Of a stretch of DNA of 64,000 nt, positions 14,478-21,556 are shown in pieces (positions within the stretch are counted from its first letter, which is position 1; each line of letters begins with the position of its first letter). A model generated the notes under the pieces. That model saw only the letters and a program-made list of their open reading frames with translations. It was not told the origin of the DNA and ran no database searches. A program made the position numbers and the translations under genes. Source of the stretch: Streptomyces sp. NBRC 109706 (GTDB taxonomy: Bacteria > Actinomycetota > Actinomycetes > Streptomycetales > Streptomycetaceae); NCBI RefSeq assembly GCF_000974485.1, contig NZ_BBOM01000010.1, positions 248,001-312,000 on the forward strand. The letters are read 5' to 3'.

Positions 14478-15068
14478 TCAGTGGCTGTAGGGGCGGCGGT
14501 ACGCCTCGGGGATGTCCTCCGACGGCGCCTTGGCGAGGGTCGATGCCTGGGCGGCGCTCAGGCCACGCGGGCGGCCGTCGTGCCCGGACCAGATACCCAG
14601 GGCGGCGCGGGCCGTCGCGGTCCACAGCTCCTCCCGGCTCCCGTACGCCTCCGGGTACACATCGCCCTCCACGTAGGTGACCAGGCCGTGCAGGTCGCGG
14701 TGCGACAGGTGGATGTGAGCGACGACGACGTAGGGCCACAGTCCGAGGTCCCAGCCCTCGGAGCCCCACACGCCAGGCGTTTCCCAGCCCTCGCCCCTGA
14801 TGCGGGTCATCCAGTCCCAGCCGTCCTCGCCGGACTCCAGGTCGGGGGTGATGTCGGGCAGTTGGCTGGTGTGCGGCGCGGCCAGCGAGGTGACCGGCAC
14901 GGTCTCGTGGGGCAGCAGGCAGACGGGCAGGCCGCCGACCCACAACGCGACGAACGGGCTGTCCTCGTCGGGCTGGCTGGTGCCGGAGACCATGCCGGTC
15001 TCGCCGTGCAGGGTGACGGTGTCGCCAACGGCGATCTGGTCGGCGCGGAGGGTGCGGGTGGCGTTCAT
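14478..15068 (-). CDS. Hypothetical protein with N-terminal beta domain
   Basis: 196 residues. TLRADQIAVGDTVTLHGETG resembles the opening of small beta-barrel proteins that recur in this operon (compare the 15094 gene, KARHVRAGDVIRTDGGAPAT). The remainder has a Trp-rich stretch (WDWMTRIRGEGWETPGVWGS). No known function. Confidence 0.6.
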   Translation of the reverse strand: MNATRTLRADQIAVGDTVTLHGETGMVSGTSQPDEDSPFVALWVGGLPVCLLPHETVPVTSLAAPHTSQLPDITPDLESGEDGWDWMTRIRGEGWETPGVWGSEGWDLGLWPYVVVAHIHLSHRDLHGLVTYVEGDVYPEAYGSREELWTATARAALGIWSGHDGRPRGLSAAQASTLAKAPSEDIPEAYRRPYSH

Positions 15069-15093
15069 CGGGCGCGGCTCCTTCGAGGGCTGG

Positions 15094-15456
15094 TCAGTTG
15101 GTGCAGCCGCCGGCGGGGCCGGCGCAGGAGTAGAGCGGGTACTGGCAGGGGGCGGGGTGGCGGACGGTGGCCTGCATCGCGGCGTGCATCTCCACGGGGT
15201 CGGTGATCAGCAGGGCCGGCGCGGGGCGCTCGGCGAGCGAGATGACGGCCAGTGGCCAGTCCGGATGCTGGACCTCGATCGGGTCCGGCCAGGTCTCGCC
15301 GGTGGCGGTGAGTGCGTAGATGCGCTGCCAGGAGGCGGGGCGCGGCCCGCTGGTGGGGGCGGTCTGGACGGAGGTGACGGTGGCTGGGGCGCCGCCGTCG
15401 GTCCGGATGACGTCGCCAGCACGGACGTGGCGGGCCTTGATCCAGGTGTAGGTCAT
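15094..15456 (-). CDS. Small beta-barrel hypothetical protein
   Basis: 120 residues from ATG 15456 (GGAGG upstream). The AGDVIRTDGG...VTSVQTAP pattern is typical of small proteins in actinomycete mobile elements that start with a KOW/SH3-like barrel. The C-terminus has three Cys (PCQYPLYSCAGPAGGC). Function unknown. Confidence 0.65.
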   Translation of the reverse strand: MTYTWIKARHVRAGDVIRTDGGAPATVTSVQTAPTSGPRPASWQRIYALTATGETWPDPIEVQHPDWPLAVISLAERPAPALLITDPVEMHAAMQATVRHPAPCQYPLYSCAGPAGGCTN

Positions 15457-15488
15457 CTCGGTGCCTCCGTAGACGTGAGAGCGGCGGG

Positions 15489-15734
15489 TCAGCCGTAGTA
15501 GGCGGGGTCGTAGGGGCCGGTCGGCCCGTCGGTGGCGCAGCTCCCGCAGAGCAGGTCGCCGGTGTCGGGGTCGAGGTCCCAGTCGTGGTTGTCGCGGGCG
15601 GTGTCCGGGCCGCCGGGGGCCGGGGCCCAGCAGCCGGAGCACAGGGCCTCGTCGTCCTCGGCGGGGGCCGCGTCGGCGGTGCTGATGGTGGTGAGGAGGC
15701 CAGCGAGGGCGGGGATGGCGGTGGTGATCAGCAC
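15489..15734 (-). CDS. Small secreted or zinc-ribbon protein
   Basis: 81 residues from GTG 15734, which follows an excellent site (TAGGAGGCCCGCC). The N-terminus is hydrophobic (VLITTAIPALAGLLTTI) and the rest has CSGC and CGSC pairs spaced by 33 acidic residues, a plausible zinc ribbon. It could be membrane-associated. Function unknown. Confidence 0.55.
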   Translation of the reverse strand: MLITTAIPALAGLLTTISTADAAPAEDDEALCSGCWAPAPGGPDTARDNHDWDLDPDTGDLLCGSCATDGPTGPYDPAYYG

Positions 15735-15777
15735 GGCGGGCCTCCTACGGGGCGGGTCTGCGGACGGTGGTGGTCGG

Positions 15778-16212
15778 TCAGGCGGCGAGGGCGAGCGCGG
15801 TGTAGTCGTCGAGCGCGTAGTCGTCGTCGTCGCGGGACAGTTCGCGGGCAATGACCTCGCCGGGGGTGGCCGGCCGCTGCTCGGGGTCGGCACCGTCCAC
15901 GGCCACGGTGATGGCCGGGAGCGGGGTGTCGGTGATGTAGCTCATGTGGCGGTGGACGGTGTAGGCGGTGATCCGGTCCAGGCGCCAGGAGCGCTGCTCG
16001 CCGGTCGCGCGGTCGATGATGTGGCCGGCGCCGGTGGTGTGGATGTCGTAGATCTCGATCGTGCGCACCGTCTCAACCAAGCGGCCGGTGGGGCGGCCGG
16101 TCTCATCCCACTCCTGCTTGAGGGCGGTGATGGTGACGGGCTGGTGGCGGTCGGCGGCGCGGAGGAGGTCCGCGAGGGTGCGGGTGGTGGTCTGGGTGGC
16201 GGTGCGCCTCAT
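15778..16212 (-). CDS. WYL-like domain protein
   Basis: 144 residues from ATG 16212 (AGGGGGACC upstream). VTITALKQEWDETGRPTGRL, TVRTIEIYDIHTTGAGHIID and RSWRLDRITAYTVHR follow the WYL-type pattern of a small Sm-like fold that binds ligands in regulators. It has no HTH of its own. It is driven by the leftward promoter in the palindrome at 16251-16301 and faces the HTH gene at 16309. Confidence 0.6.
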   Translation of the reverse strand: MRRTATQTTTRTLADLLRAADRHQPVTITALKQEWDETGRPTGRLVETVRTIEIYDIHTTGAGHIIDRATGEQRSWRLDRITAYTVHRHMSYITDTPLPAITVAVDGADPEQRPATPGEVIARELSRDDDDYALDDYTALALAA

Positions 16213-16250
16213 CGGTCCCCCTGAGGTGTTGTCCCTGTGTGGTGACTCCA

Positions 16251-16301
16251 CCATATAGCCCAACACGTTGGGCTGTCAAGCCCAACGTGTTGGGCTATCC
16301 T
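16251..16301. promoter_or_regulatory. Divergent promoters inside two nested palindromic operators
   Basis: A perfect 19-bp inverted repeat, TAGCCCAACACGTTGGGCT at 16256-16274 and its complement at 16279-16297, separated by GTCA. Each arm is itself a near-palindrome (AGCCCAACACGTTGGGCT), giving two operator sites. The rightward promoter is CTGTCA (16273-16278), 17 bases, TATCCT (16296-16301); the leftward one is TTGACA (16279-16274), 16 bases, TATATG (16257-16252). The -35 boxes overlap in the spacer, so one bound regulator would control both directions. Confidence 0.85.
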
Positions 16302-16308
16302 GGGTGCC

Positions 16309-16656
16309 GTGACCCACTCCCCCCAAGGGCCCAACATGCCCACCACGAAACCGATAGCCCAACGCTGTGGGACCATGCCCCGCATGGCCAGCAGCAGCTA
16401 CACACCACCTGAGAACGCCGCCGAGGTGTTCGAGCAGTACAGAGACGCCCTCGCAACAGCCCGACGCCTCAAACCTCAGGTACGCAAGCTCGCCGAGGAG
16501 GAGCTGCGCCGTGGCGTGACCGCCGGCCAGCTCGCCCACGCCACCGGCGAGACAGACGAGGTGTACCGACGCATAGCGAGAAGCCTCGGGATCGACCAAA
16601 AGCGCCCCCCCACCCGCACCTCGTTTCCGTCCGGAGAGAGCGGCGGCACCAGCTGA
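16309..16656 (+). CDS. Putative autoregulated HTH repressor
   Basis: 115 residues from GTG 16309, only 8 bases after the TATCCT box, so the mRNA is probably leaderless. A helical region AAEVFEQYRDALATARRLKP leads into GVTAGQLAHATGETDEVYRR (about 65-84), which reads as a helix-turn-helix. Its position at the nested palindrome makes it the likely repressor of both this gene and the WYL gene at 16212. Downstream in-frame ATGs at 16336 and later are alternatives. Confidence 0.65.
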   Translation: MTHSPQGPNMPTTKPIAQRCGTMPRMASSSYTPPENAAEVFEQYRDALATARRLKPQVRKLAEEELRRGVTAGQLAHATGETDEVYRRIARSLGIDQKRPPTRTSFPSGESGGTS

Positions 16657-16755
16657 CCTGCCGAAACTGTCAGTGCCGTGTGCTATTAGTGGATCGTCCC
16701 GGCCGGCCAACCCGCGGATAACCGGCCAACACATCCCCACGACACGGGAGTTCAC

Positions 16756-16809
16756 ATGCTCGGCGGACTGATCGTTCACCTGGGTCTGATTGTGACTGTC
16801 CTCTTCTGA
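16756..16809 (+). CDS. Possible 17-residue hydrophobic peptide
   Basis: ATG 16756 follows GGGAG at 5-base spacing and encodes MLGGLIVHLGLIVTVLF then TGA. A strong hairpin terminator (16830-16862) follows 21 bases later, so a short dedicated transcript is likely. The peptide would span or sit in the membrane. It could be a small toxin or regulator, or the region could be a non-coding RNA; neither is proved. The rest of 16657-16961 shows no other gene. Confidence 0.35.
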   Translation: MLGGLIVHLGLIVTVLF

Positions 16810-16829
16810 CAGTCAGCAGCCCCACACGT

Positions 16830-16862
16830 CTGTGCCCCCACCAATCATGGGTGGGGGCACAG
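16830..16862. terminator. Perfect 13-bp stem terminator
   Basis: CTGTGCCCCCACC, loop AATCATG, GGTGGGGGCACAG. It lies between the possible small peptide gene and the leftward gene ending at 16962, and can terminate both directions. Confidence 0.8.
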
Positions 16863-16961
16863 GTGTTTCCGGGTTCTGCCCGGCGGCCGGCGCGACGAGC
16901 GGCTGTCGGCTCACGCGTCTGCGCTACTGCCGGTTGTAGGCGCGCCTGCTGCCGAGCACCC

Positions 16962-17081
16962 TCATGACGGTGGAGCCGCGCCACCGGCGGACGCCGTCGG
17001 TGATGTCGTCGGCGGCCGGCCACCGGCCGCGCGGGTCTGCTCCTGCTGGGCCAGATGCTCGGACGGGAGCTGCGGGGTCAT
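16962..17081 (-). CDS. 39-residue hypothetical protein
   Basis: ATG 17081 overlaps the stop of the 17078 gene (ATGA). The product (MTPQLPSEHLAQQEQTRAAG then Pro/Ala/Ser-rich) has no recognisable feature. It is included because of the translational coupling. Confidence 0.4.
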   Translation of the reverse strand: MTPQLPSEHLAQQEQTRAAGGRPPTTSPTASAGGAAPPS

Positions 17082-17413
17082 CGCGCACCCCCGGCGGTGT
17101 CGATGCCGGCCAGCCAGTCGTCGGTGAGATCCGGACGATGCCGGGCCCACTGGGCGCGCGCCGCCTCGTACCGGGGCGGGTCGTAGTCCTCGGACCAATT
17201 CTCGGCGTGGGTGCGCCAGCTGGCGCGCACGGTCTCGTAGGCGGCGTCGGAGTAGTCGTAGCCCGTCGCCGGATCAATGTCGGCGATGGCAGTTCCGCGT
17301 GCGAGGCACAGCGCCGTGCGCGCGTCCGCGAGGCTGGTCCGCCTGTCGGGTCCGGGCGTCGCCGCTACGGCCATCAGCCGTGCGATGGCCCGGCGGGTGG
17401 CGCGCTCAGCCAC
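17078..17413 (-). CDS. Small hypothetical protein
   Basis: 111 residues from GTG 17413, which lies inside the end of the 17406 gene. Helical N-terminus (RATRRAIARLMAVA) and an aromatic, acidic C-terminal half (YDYSDAAYETVRASWRTHAE). No family recognised. Confidence 0.6.
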   Translation of the reverse strand: MAERATRRAIARLMAVAATPGPDRRTSLADARTALCLARGTAIADIDPATGYDYSDAAYETVRASWRTHAENWSEDYDPPRYEAARAQWARHRPDLTDDWLAGIDTAGGAR

Positions 17414-18347
17414 GGTCGCCACCCCCGGCGGTGTCAGCCTCGTCGGCCATGCTGGCGACCACCCGGGCGGCAGCCGCCCAGACGGCAGACTCCAGCCGCT
17501 CAGCGTGCAGCAGCAGGCGGGCCTCCGCCTCCCGCAGCACCTCGGCGCGGGTCGTGTCGCCGTGGGGTCCGGCGAGGGCGGTGCGCAGCGCGGCGGCCTG
17601 CTCCGGCTCCAGCTCCAGCGTGTAGGGCTCCAGGTCCTCGTCGGACAGCAGCACCCGCGTCGTGTCGTCGTCGCCGTACTCGATGTCGTCCAGCCCCCAC
17701 CGCAGCTGGGGCGGGTCGACCAGGTCGTCCTGCTGCTCCGCCACCACCGCGCGGGCCGCGTCACGCTGGTGCGTCAGGTCCGCGACCTGGGTGCGCAGCC
17801 GCTCCACCTCGGCCAGCAGGGCGGGCACGTCGGCGCGGCTGTGGGCGATGAACCGCCAGTCGGCCTCGGGGTACTCACTGACGTCGTCGCGACGCTCGCC
17901 GTCCGCATAGAGCGCGGAGACGTAGGCGCCGTGGTGGCAGTAGCCGTCTGAGCAGTCGCACAGCTCCGTCTCCAACCGCCACGGCCCCGGGGTCGCGGCC
18001 TCCACGCGGGCGGCGATCTCCGCCAACCGCTCCGGCACACCTACGTGCTCCGTGTGCAGCGCCGTCATCCGCGACCGCCCGCCCCCGACGTGCACCAGCA
18101 CGTCGCCGGACGGCCTCACGTCGCCGCCCATCAGGCGGTGCGCCGCCTCCAGCAACTCCGGCCCGTCGGGACCCACGGCGCTGACACGCAGCCCCACCGT
18201 GCCATCCGGCTGACGCCCCACATCCCAGGAGACGCCCGTCGGGTCGCCCATGTCGGGCAGCAGGTCCAGCAACTCACCCATCACGCGATGCAGATCGCGC
18301 ATTGTCGGGTGCGGGGAGGGTTCGGTCTTGCGGGTAGGCTCGGACAC
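17406..18347 (-). CDS. Hypothetical protein with coiled coil, Ea22-like makeup
   Basis: 313 residues. ERLAEIAARVEAATPGPWRL (about 108-127) followed by a Cys/His patch (CDCSDGYCHHGAYV) and DWRFIAHSRADVPALLAEVE is a module widespread in phage and mobile-element proteins; LRTQVADLTHQRDAARAVVA then forms a coiled coil. The C-terminal third is acidic. Its function is not known. The gene starts about 100 bases after the 18447 gene ends. Confidence 0.65.
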   Translation of the reverse strand: MSEPTRKTEPSPHPTMRDLHRVMGELLDLLPDMGDPTGVSWDVGRQPDGTVGLRVSAVGPDGPELLEAAHRLMGGDVRPSGDVLVHVGGGRSRMTALHTEHVGVPERLAEIAARVEAATPGPWRLETELCDCSDGYCHHGAYVSALYADGERRDDVSEYPEADWRFIAHSRADVPALLAEVERLRTQVADLTHQRDAARAVVAEQQDDLVDPPQLRWGLDDIEYGDDDTTRVLLSDEDLEPYTLELEPEQAAALRTALAGPHGDTTRAEVLREAEARLLLHAERLESAVWAAAARVVASMADEADTAGGGDRG

Positions 18348-18446
18348 GGCCTACTCCTCTCTCGTAGTGGTGCAGGGGATAGGTCAGGCGCCGCGGCTGC
18401 GGCGCCCGGGCCGCTGTGTGGGGCGGCCCTCCGGCGTGGGCGGGGG

Positions 18447-18749
18447 TTAGGCGGCGTGCTGCTCGGCCGCAGTGATGAGGTGGCGCAGCGCGTGCTCGTC
18501 GCTCCCCGTGCGCAGCGGGACGCCGGCCGTCGGCGTCGCCTCGAATCCGGCGATCGTGGTACGGACCTCGCCAAGCCGGCGGCCCGTCTCGTCATCGACC
18601 AGCACGCCCTTCCAGCCCGGCGCCAGCACCAGCCGGCGGCCGGCGACGACCCGGATGGTCGGCATCACCACCACCAACAGGTCGGGGTGCGGGTCAGGGT
18701 CGACCTGCCCGCAGTAGGTGCGGCGGACGCGTGCGGTGAGGTTGGTCAT
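18447..18749 (-). CDS. Small hypothetical protein under a palindromic operator
   Basis: 100 residues, basic, beta-rich (LVVVMPTIRVVAGRRLVLAP, GVLVDDETGRRLGEVRTTIA). It begins 33 bases from the inverted repeat at 18782 and is transcribed away from the HTH-like gene at 18850, so it heads the next leftward unit. Function unknown. Confidence 0.6.
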   Translation of the reverse strand: MTNLTARVRRTYCGQVDPDPHPDLLVVVMPTIRVVAGRRLVLAPGWKGVLVDDETGRRLGEVRTTIAGFEATPTAGVPLRTGSDEHALRHLITAAEQHAA

Positions 18750-18781
18750 GGTGATTGGTCCTCCGGCCGATCAATTAACTA

Positions 18782-18817
18782 TGTGGGTACACGGTAACGT
18801 AAAACCGTGTACCCACA
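18782..18817. promoter_or_regulatory. Perfect 14-bp inverted repeat between divergent genes
   Basis: TGTGGGTACACGGT (18782-18795), 8-base spacer AACGTAAA, then its exact complement to 18817. The repeat contains GTAC/GTAAC steps and sits between the leftward start at 18749 and the rightward start at 18850. It is probably the operator of the 18850 product. A related half-site (ACCGTGTGGG) recurs just before the start codon. Confidence 0.75.
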
Positions 18818-18849
18818 CAAGCTGGGGTGTGGTCGAACCGTGTGGGAAC

Positions 18850-19128
18850 ATGACCGGCATGGCCGACGACGACAAGGACCACACCTTCTCGACCCGCTTC
18901 CGCATCCCACGCCGCATGTGGGCCGCCTACGGCCGCGCCCTCGGGCCCGGCCAGGACCGGACCGCCGACCTCCTCGACCACATCCGAGCCGTCATCACCA
19001 CCCGCGGCGACGACCACGACCGCGCCGAGCTGGCCGGCGCAGAAGAGGAGTTGGCCGCGCGCCGCGCACGAAGAGGGGGCAGGCCGCGAAAAAGCCCGTC
19101 GAAACCCCCGCCGGACGCCAGCACCTGA
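18850..19128 (+). CDS. Putative small DNA-binding protein (RHH/HTH-like)
   Basis: 92 residues from ATG 18850 (MTGMADDDKDHTF); ATG 18859 is an alternative. FSTRFRIPRRMWAAYGRALG followed by DRTADLLDHIRAVI reads like a ribbon-helix-helix strand plus two helices, and the C-terminus is a basic tail (RRARRGGRPRKSPSKPP). It probably binds the inverted repeat just upstream. Apart from 16309 and 36871 it is the only well-supported rightward gene in the leftward region. Confidence 0.6.
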   Translation: MTGMADDDKDHTFSTRFRIPRRMWAAYGRALGPGQDRTADLLDHIRAVITTRGDDHDRAELAGAEEELAARRARRGGRPRKSPSKPPPDAST

Positions 19129-19136
19129 ACGCCGCA

Positions 19137-19535
19137 TCACCCCCAACCACCAGCCGCTCGCACCAGCTCAGCGGGGAGCCCGTGCCCTCCCCGCGGCACC
19201 AGGGCCAGCCCGACCTCCGTCAACTCGACCTGTCTCCCTCGCGTCCCCTCACGCCACTCGCGTCCAGCCGGCCCGTGCAGGTACTGCGGCATCTCGGCCA
19301 GGTCGCCCAGGGTGATGAGCCCGCGCTCGACGGCCAGCCGTATCTGGCTGGCCTGGTAGGTGTGGCCCCACTCGTACCGCTCCAGCACGGGCTGGACCAG
19401 ACCGTGCTCCCCGCTGGGGTCGCCCTCGGGCGGGGGCACCAGCCACGAGTGCGAGCCGAACTCGGCCAGCGGGTGGGAGAGTTGCAGGTCGCGCACGAGG
19501 CGGCGCACGGGCAGGGCGATGATCTGCTCAGACAT
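19137..19535 (-). CDS. Hypothetical protein
   Basis: 132 residues starting MSEQIIALPVRRLVRDLQLS, then HPLAEFGSHSWLVPPPEGDP and a helical region (QIRLAVERGLITLGDLAEMP) with a possible winged-helix turn. It is separated from the 19545 gene by 9 bases and belongs to the same transcript. No family recognised. Confidence 0.6.
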   Translation of the reverse strand: MSEQIIALPVRRLVRDLQLSHPLAEFGSHSWLVPPPEGDPSGEHGLVQPVLERYEWGHTYQASQIRLAVERGLITLGDLAEMPQYLHGPAGREWREGTRGRQVELTEVGLALVPRGGHGLPAELVRAAGGWG

Positions 19536-19544
19536 GAGTGGTCC

Positions 19545-19850
19545 TCACGTAGTAGCGGGGGCGGTGCGACGGACGGGCCGGAAGCGGCGGGCGAGGGCGC
19601 GTAGCCGGCGGCGCGTGCCGTCACCGCCACCGGAGTTCCACCAGTTCCACGCCGCCCAGGCCGCGCCCGCCGTGTTGATCGCAGCACCGGCCCGGCTGTC
19701 GACGGAGATCGATCCCGCGAGTAGCAGGACGTGTGCCAGGACCATCCACGCGAAGAACGCGCGCGGCCGGATGTGTCCACACCTGAGGGCGAGGGATGCG
19801 CATACAAACACGCCGAGGCTGGCACTGGCAGAAACTTCCCACAACGCCAT
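19545..19850 (-). CDS. Small integral membrane protein
   Basis: 101 residues from ATG 19850, which overlaps the stop of the fusion gene upstream (ATGA). Three hydrophobic segments (SASLGVFVCASLAL, AFFAWMVLAHVLLLAGSI, AAINTAGAAWAAWNWW) end in a basic tail. It resembles in size and layout the small membrane proteins found beside spread genes of Streptomyces elements, but no sequence signature confirms that role. Confidence 0.6.
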   Translation of the reverse strand: MALWEVSASASLGVFVCASLALRCGHIRPRAFFAWMVLAHVLLLAGSISVDSRAGAAINTAGAAWAAWNWWNSGGGDGTRRRLRALARRFRPVRRTAPATT

Positions 19851-20524
19851 CAGAACGTCCCGTAGTTGACCTGCCAGGTCGGCAGTCCCAGGCGCCGCCA
19901 CAGGGCGACGACGCGGTCGCGGTCGTCCAGCACGAGCCGCACGTTGTAGCGGCCCCTCACCTGGGCGTCGAACAGCTCGGCTTTCAGGATGTCGTCGCGG
20001 CGGTAGTCGTCGGCCGGCCGCATCCACAACTCGTCGTGCGGCACTCCGTTGCTGTACAGCCATGCCTCGGTCTCGGTCCGCCAGGTGTCGGGCCGGCCGG
20101 AGAGCAGCACGATGCCGGCGCCATAGGTATGCCGCCATGCCACCAGCGTGTCGCGCACCGGGTGGTTGAGGCGGTCGGTGTCGCAGCGGGCGAACTCGAA
20201 GGGGGCGCGGTCGTGGTGAAGGGCGAGGGTGCCGTCGATGTCGCAGAGCACGACCGGCGGCAGGGATGGGTCGGGCGTGTAGGAACGCGTAGGGAAATGT
20301 ATGAAGTTGCCCCGGCCATGCTGTTTGTCGACGAGCCCCTGAGTGACGAGCACGGCAAGAGCCTGGCGCAGGGTCGGGACTGAGACCCCGTAGTGGCTAG
20401 CGAGGCGGGCCTCGGACGGCAGGATCTGACCGTGAGCCAGGCTGCCGCCCATGATCTGCTCGCGGACGTCGGCGGCTATGCGCTGGTAGTGCGGCTGGCG
20501 ACGTTCGGGGGGCGGTTCGAGCAC
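19850..20524 (-). CDS. GntR winged helix fused to polynucleotide 3'-phosphatase (HAD) domain
   Basis: 224 residues from GTG 20524 (GAGGAAG upstream). Residues about 8-75 are a GntR-type winged helix: YQRIAADVREQIMGGSLAHG, LPSEARLASHYGVSVPTLRQ, ALAVLVTQGLVDKQHGRGNF. Residues about 88-224 match the phosphatase half of T4 polynucleotide kinase: VLCDIDGTLALHHDRAPFEF (catalytic DxDGT), VLLSGRPDTWRTETEAWL, DELWMRPADDYRRDDILKAE and VLDDRDRVVALWRRLGLPTW. That domain removes 3'-phosphates or 2',3'-cyclic phosphates from nucleic-acid ends. Joining it to a DNA-binding regulator domain is unusual. It lies between the WhiB gene and a coupled membrane protein. It could be a regulator that senses nucleotide damage, or a targeted end-repair enzyme. 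Confidence 0.85.
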   Translation of the reverse strand: MLEPPPERRQPHYQRIAADVREQIMGGSLAHGQILPSEARLASHYGVSVPTLRQALAVLVTQGLVDKQHGRGNFIHFPTRSYTPDPSLPPVVLCDIDGTLALHHDRAPFEFARCDTDRLNHPVRDTLVAWRHTYGAGIVLLSGRPDTWRTETEAWLYSNGVPHDELWMRPADDYRRDDILKAELFDAQVRGRYNVRLVLDDRDRVVALWRRLGLPTWQVNYGTF

Positions 20525-20540
20525 AGGGCTTCCTCTTCGT

Positions 20541-20819
20541 CTATCGGCGCGGCCTGCGGCGGCGCACGGTCTTACGGTCGTCTTGGGTGAGGCCGCCCCA
20601 GACGGCGGTGCCGGCCTCGGTGGGGTGGTCCAGTGCCCAGTCGCGGCATGCCTGCCGGACGGGGCAGGTGGCACAGATGGCGCATGCGTCTCGCTGTTGG
20701 GCTGGGGTGCCGCCGTCGTGGATGCGGCTGCCAGTACAGGGCGGGGGCTCCGGCAGCCCGCGGAGGAATGGGGGTACGCCTCGGAGCCATTCGGCGGGCC
20801 AGGCAGGGTCAGGGCTCAT
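20541..20819 (-). CDS. WhiB-family iron-sulfur transcription regulator
   Basis: 92 residues. The four cluster-binding cysteines are present (C in PPCTGS, then CAICATC and CRDWA), followed by the family's turn TAVWGGLTQDDR and a basic C-terminal tail (RKTVRRRRPRR) that binds DNA. WhiB proteins carry a [4Fe-4S] cluster and act with sigma factors; phage-borne members can interfere with host WhiB function. The gene sits 16 bases before the GntR fusion and overlaps the gene upstream by 4 bases. Confidence 0.9.
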   Translation of the reverse strand: MSPDPAWPAEWLRGVPPFLRGLPEPPPCTGSRIHDGGTPAQQRDACAICATCPVRQACRDWALDHPTEAGTAVWGGLTQDDRKTVRRRRPRR

Positions 20820-21187
20820 GTGCGCCTCCGGCGGCGGTAGTCGGTGAGGGACACCACGCCGGCCGGCAGCCCGGTGGCGCTACGGCGGCGAGCCTGCGGC
20901 GCGGGACGGGGCTGTTCGGCGTGCGTGTCGGCCCGTCCGCCGGGCCGCTGTGGCTGGTTGGCCGCGCACGTCGCGGCGTGCGGGACGCACACGCGTTCCC
21001 ACGGCATCGCCGGCCGCTCCGCAGTGATCCGGCGGGAGCGCAGGCGTCCGGTCGCGTCCCGGTGCACGGCGGTGTTGCCGTACTGAGGGTCCGGGGTCGG
21101 GTCGATGAGCAGCATGCGGCCGGCCTCGGTCGTCGTGACGGCGACCGGGGCCAGGCAGCGGCGGCACAGCGGGTGTCGGGCGGGCAT
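20816..21187 (-). CDS. Zinc-ribbon hypothetical protein
   Basis: 123 residues. CRRCLAPV at the N-terminus and CVPHAATC in the middle can form one zinc site; between them is MLLIDPTPDPQYGNTAVHRD. This arrangement is common among small proteins of Streptomyces elements. The C-terminus is basic. Coupled to WhiB by a 4-base overlap. Confidence 0.65.
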   Translation of the reverse strand: MPARHPLCRRCLAPVAVTTTEAGRMLLIDPTPDPQYGNTAVHRDATGRLRSRRITAERPAMPWERVCVPHAATCAANQPQRPGGRADTHAEQPRPAPQARRRSATGLPAGVVSLTDYRRRRRT

Positions 21188-21191
21188 GGCG

Positions 21192-21335
21192 TCAGGCGTC
21201 GTCCTTGCCGAACGCCGGCAGGCCGGGAGTGGTGGGCCCGACGTCCTCGACCCTGATCTGGCGGGGGCGCCCAGCAGCGTCTACGTCGGCGGGGTGGCAG
21301 GCCGCGTAGACCTGCCCGGGGTGGATGGTGTGCAT
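21192..21335 (-). CDS. 47-residue hypothetical protein
   Basis: ATG 21335 has AGGAGCCC upstream. The product begins MHTIHPGQVYAACHPADVDA and continues GRPRQIRVEDV, a pattern of small SH3-like proteins in these elements. It ends 4 bases before the next gene starts. Confidence 0.55.
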   Translation of the reverse strand: MHTIHPGQVYAACHPADVDAAGRPRQIRVEDVGPTTPGLPAFGKDDA

Positions 21336-21349
21336 CAAAAGGGCTCCTG

Positions 21350-21505
21350 TCAGTCGTCGACAAGGACGATCAGTGCGTGGCCGAGCCAGGTGACGACGGC
21401 GACGATCAGGCCGACGATGGCGGCGAGTTGACTGTCTGAGGTGAGGGCGTAGGTGCCGCCGCCGGAGAGGGCGCCGAGGAGCAGGCCGAGGAGGAAGAGA
21501 GGCAT
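21350..21505 (-). CDS. 51-residue membrane protein
   Basis: Two hydrophobic helices, MPLFLLGLLLGALSGGG and AAIVGLIVAVVTWLGHALIV, separated by a short polar loop (TYALTSDSQL). The small size and two-helix hairpin resemble holin-like or spread-associated proteins, but nothing proves a role. Confidence 0.55.
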   Translation of the reverse strand: MPLFLLGLLLGALSGGGTYALTSDSQLAAIVGLIVAVVTWLGHALIVLVDD

Positions 21506-21556
21506 GTGAGGGTCCGTTCGTTCAGGGGTGGTTGAGGCGGCCGCGGACCCACTTGG

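Noticed and set aside
19545..21505. Calling the small membrane genes spd (plasmid spread) genes
   Set aside because: Size and hydrophobicity fit, but there is no sequence signature and no transfer ATPase nearby.
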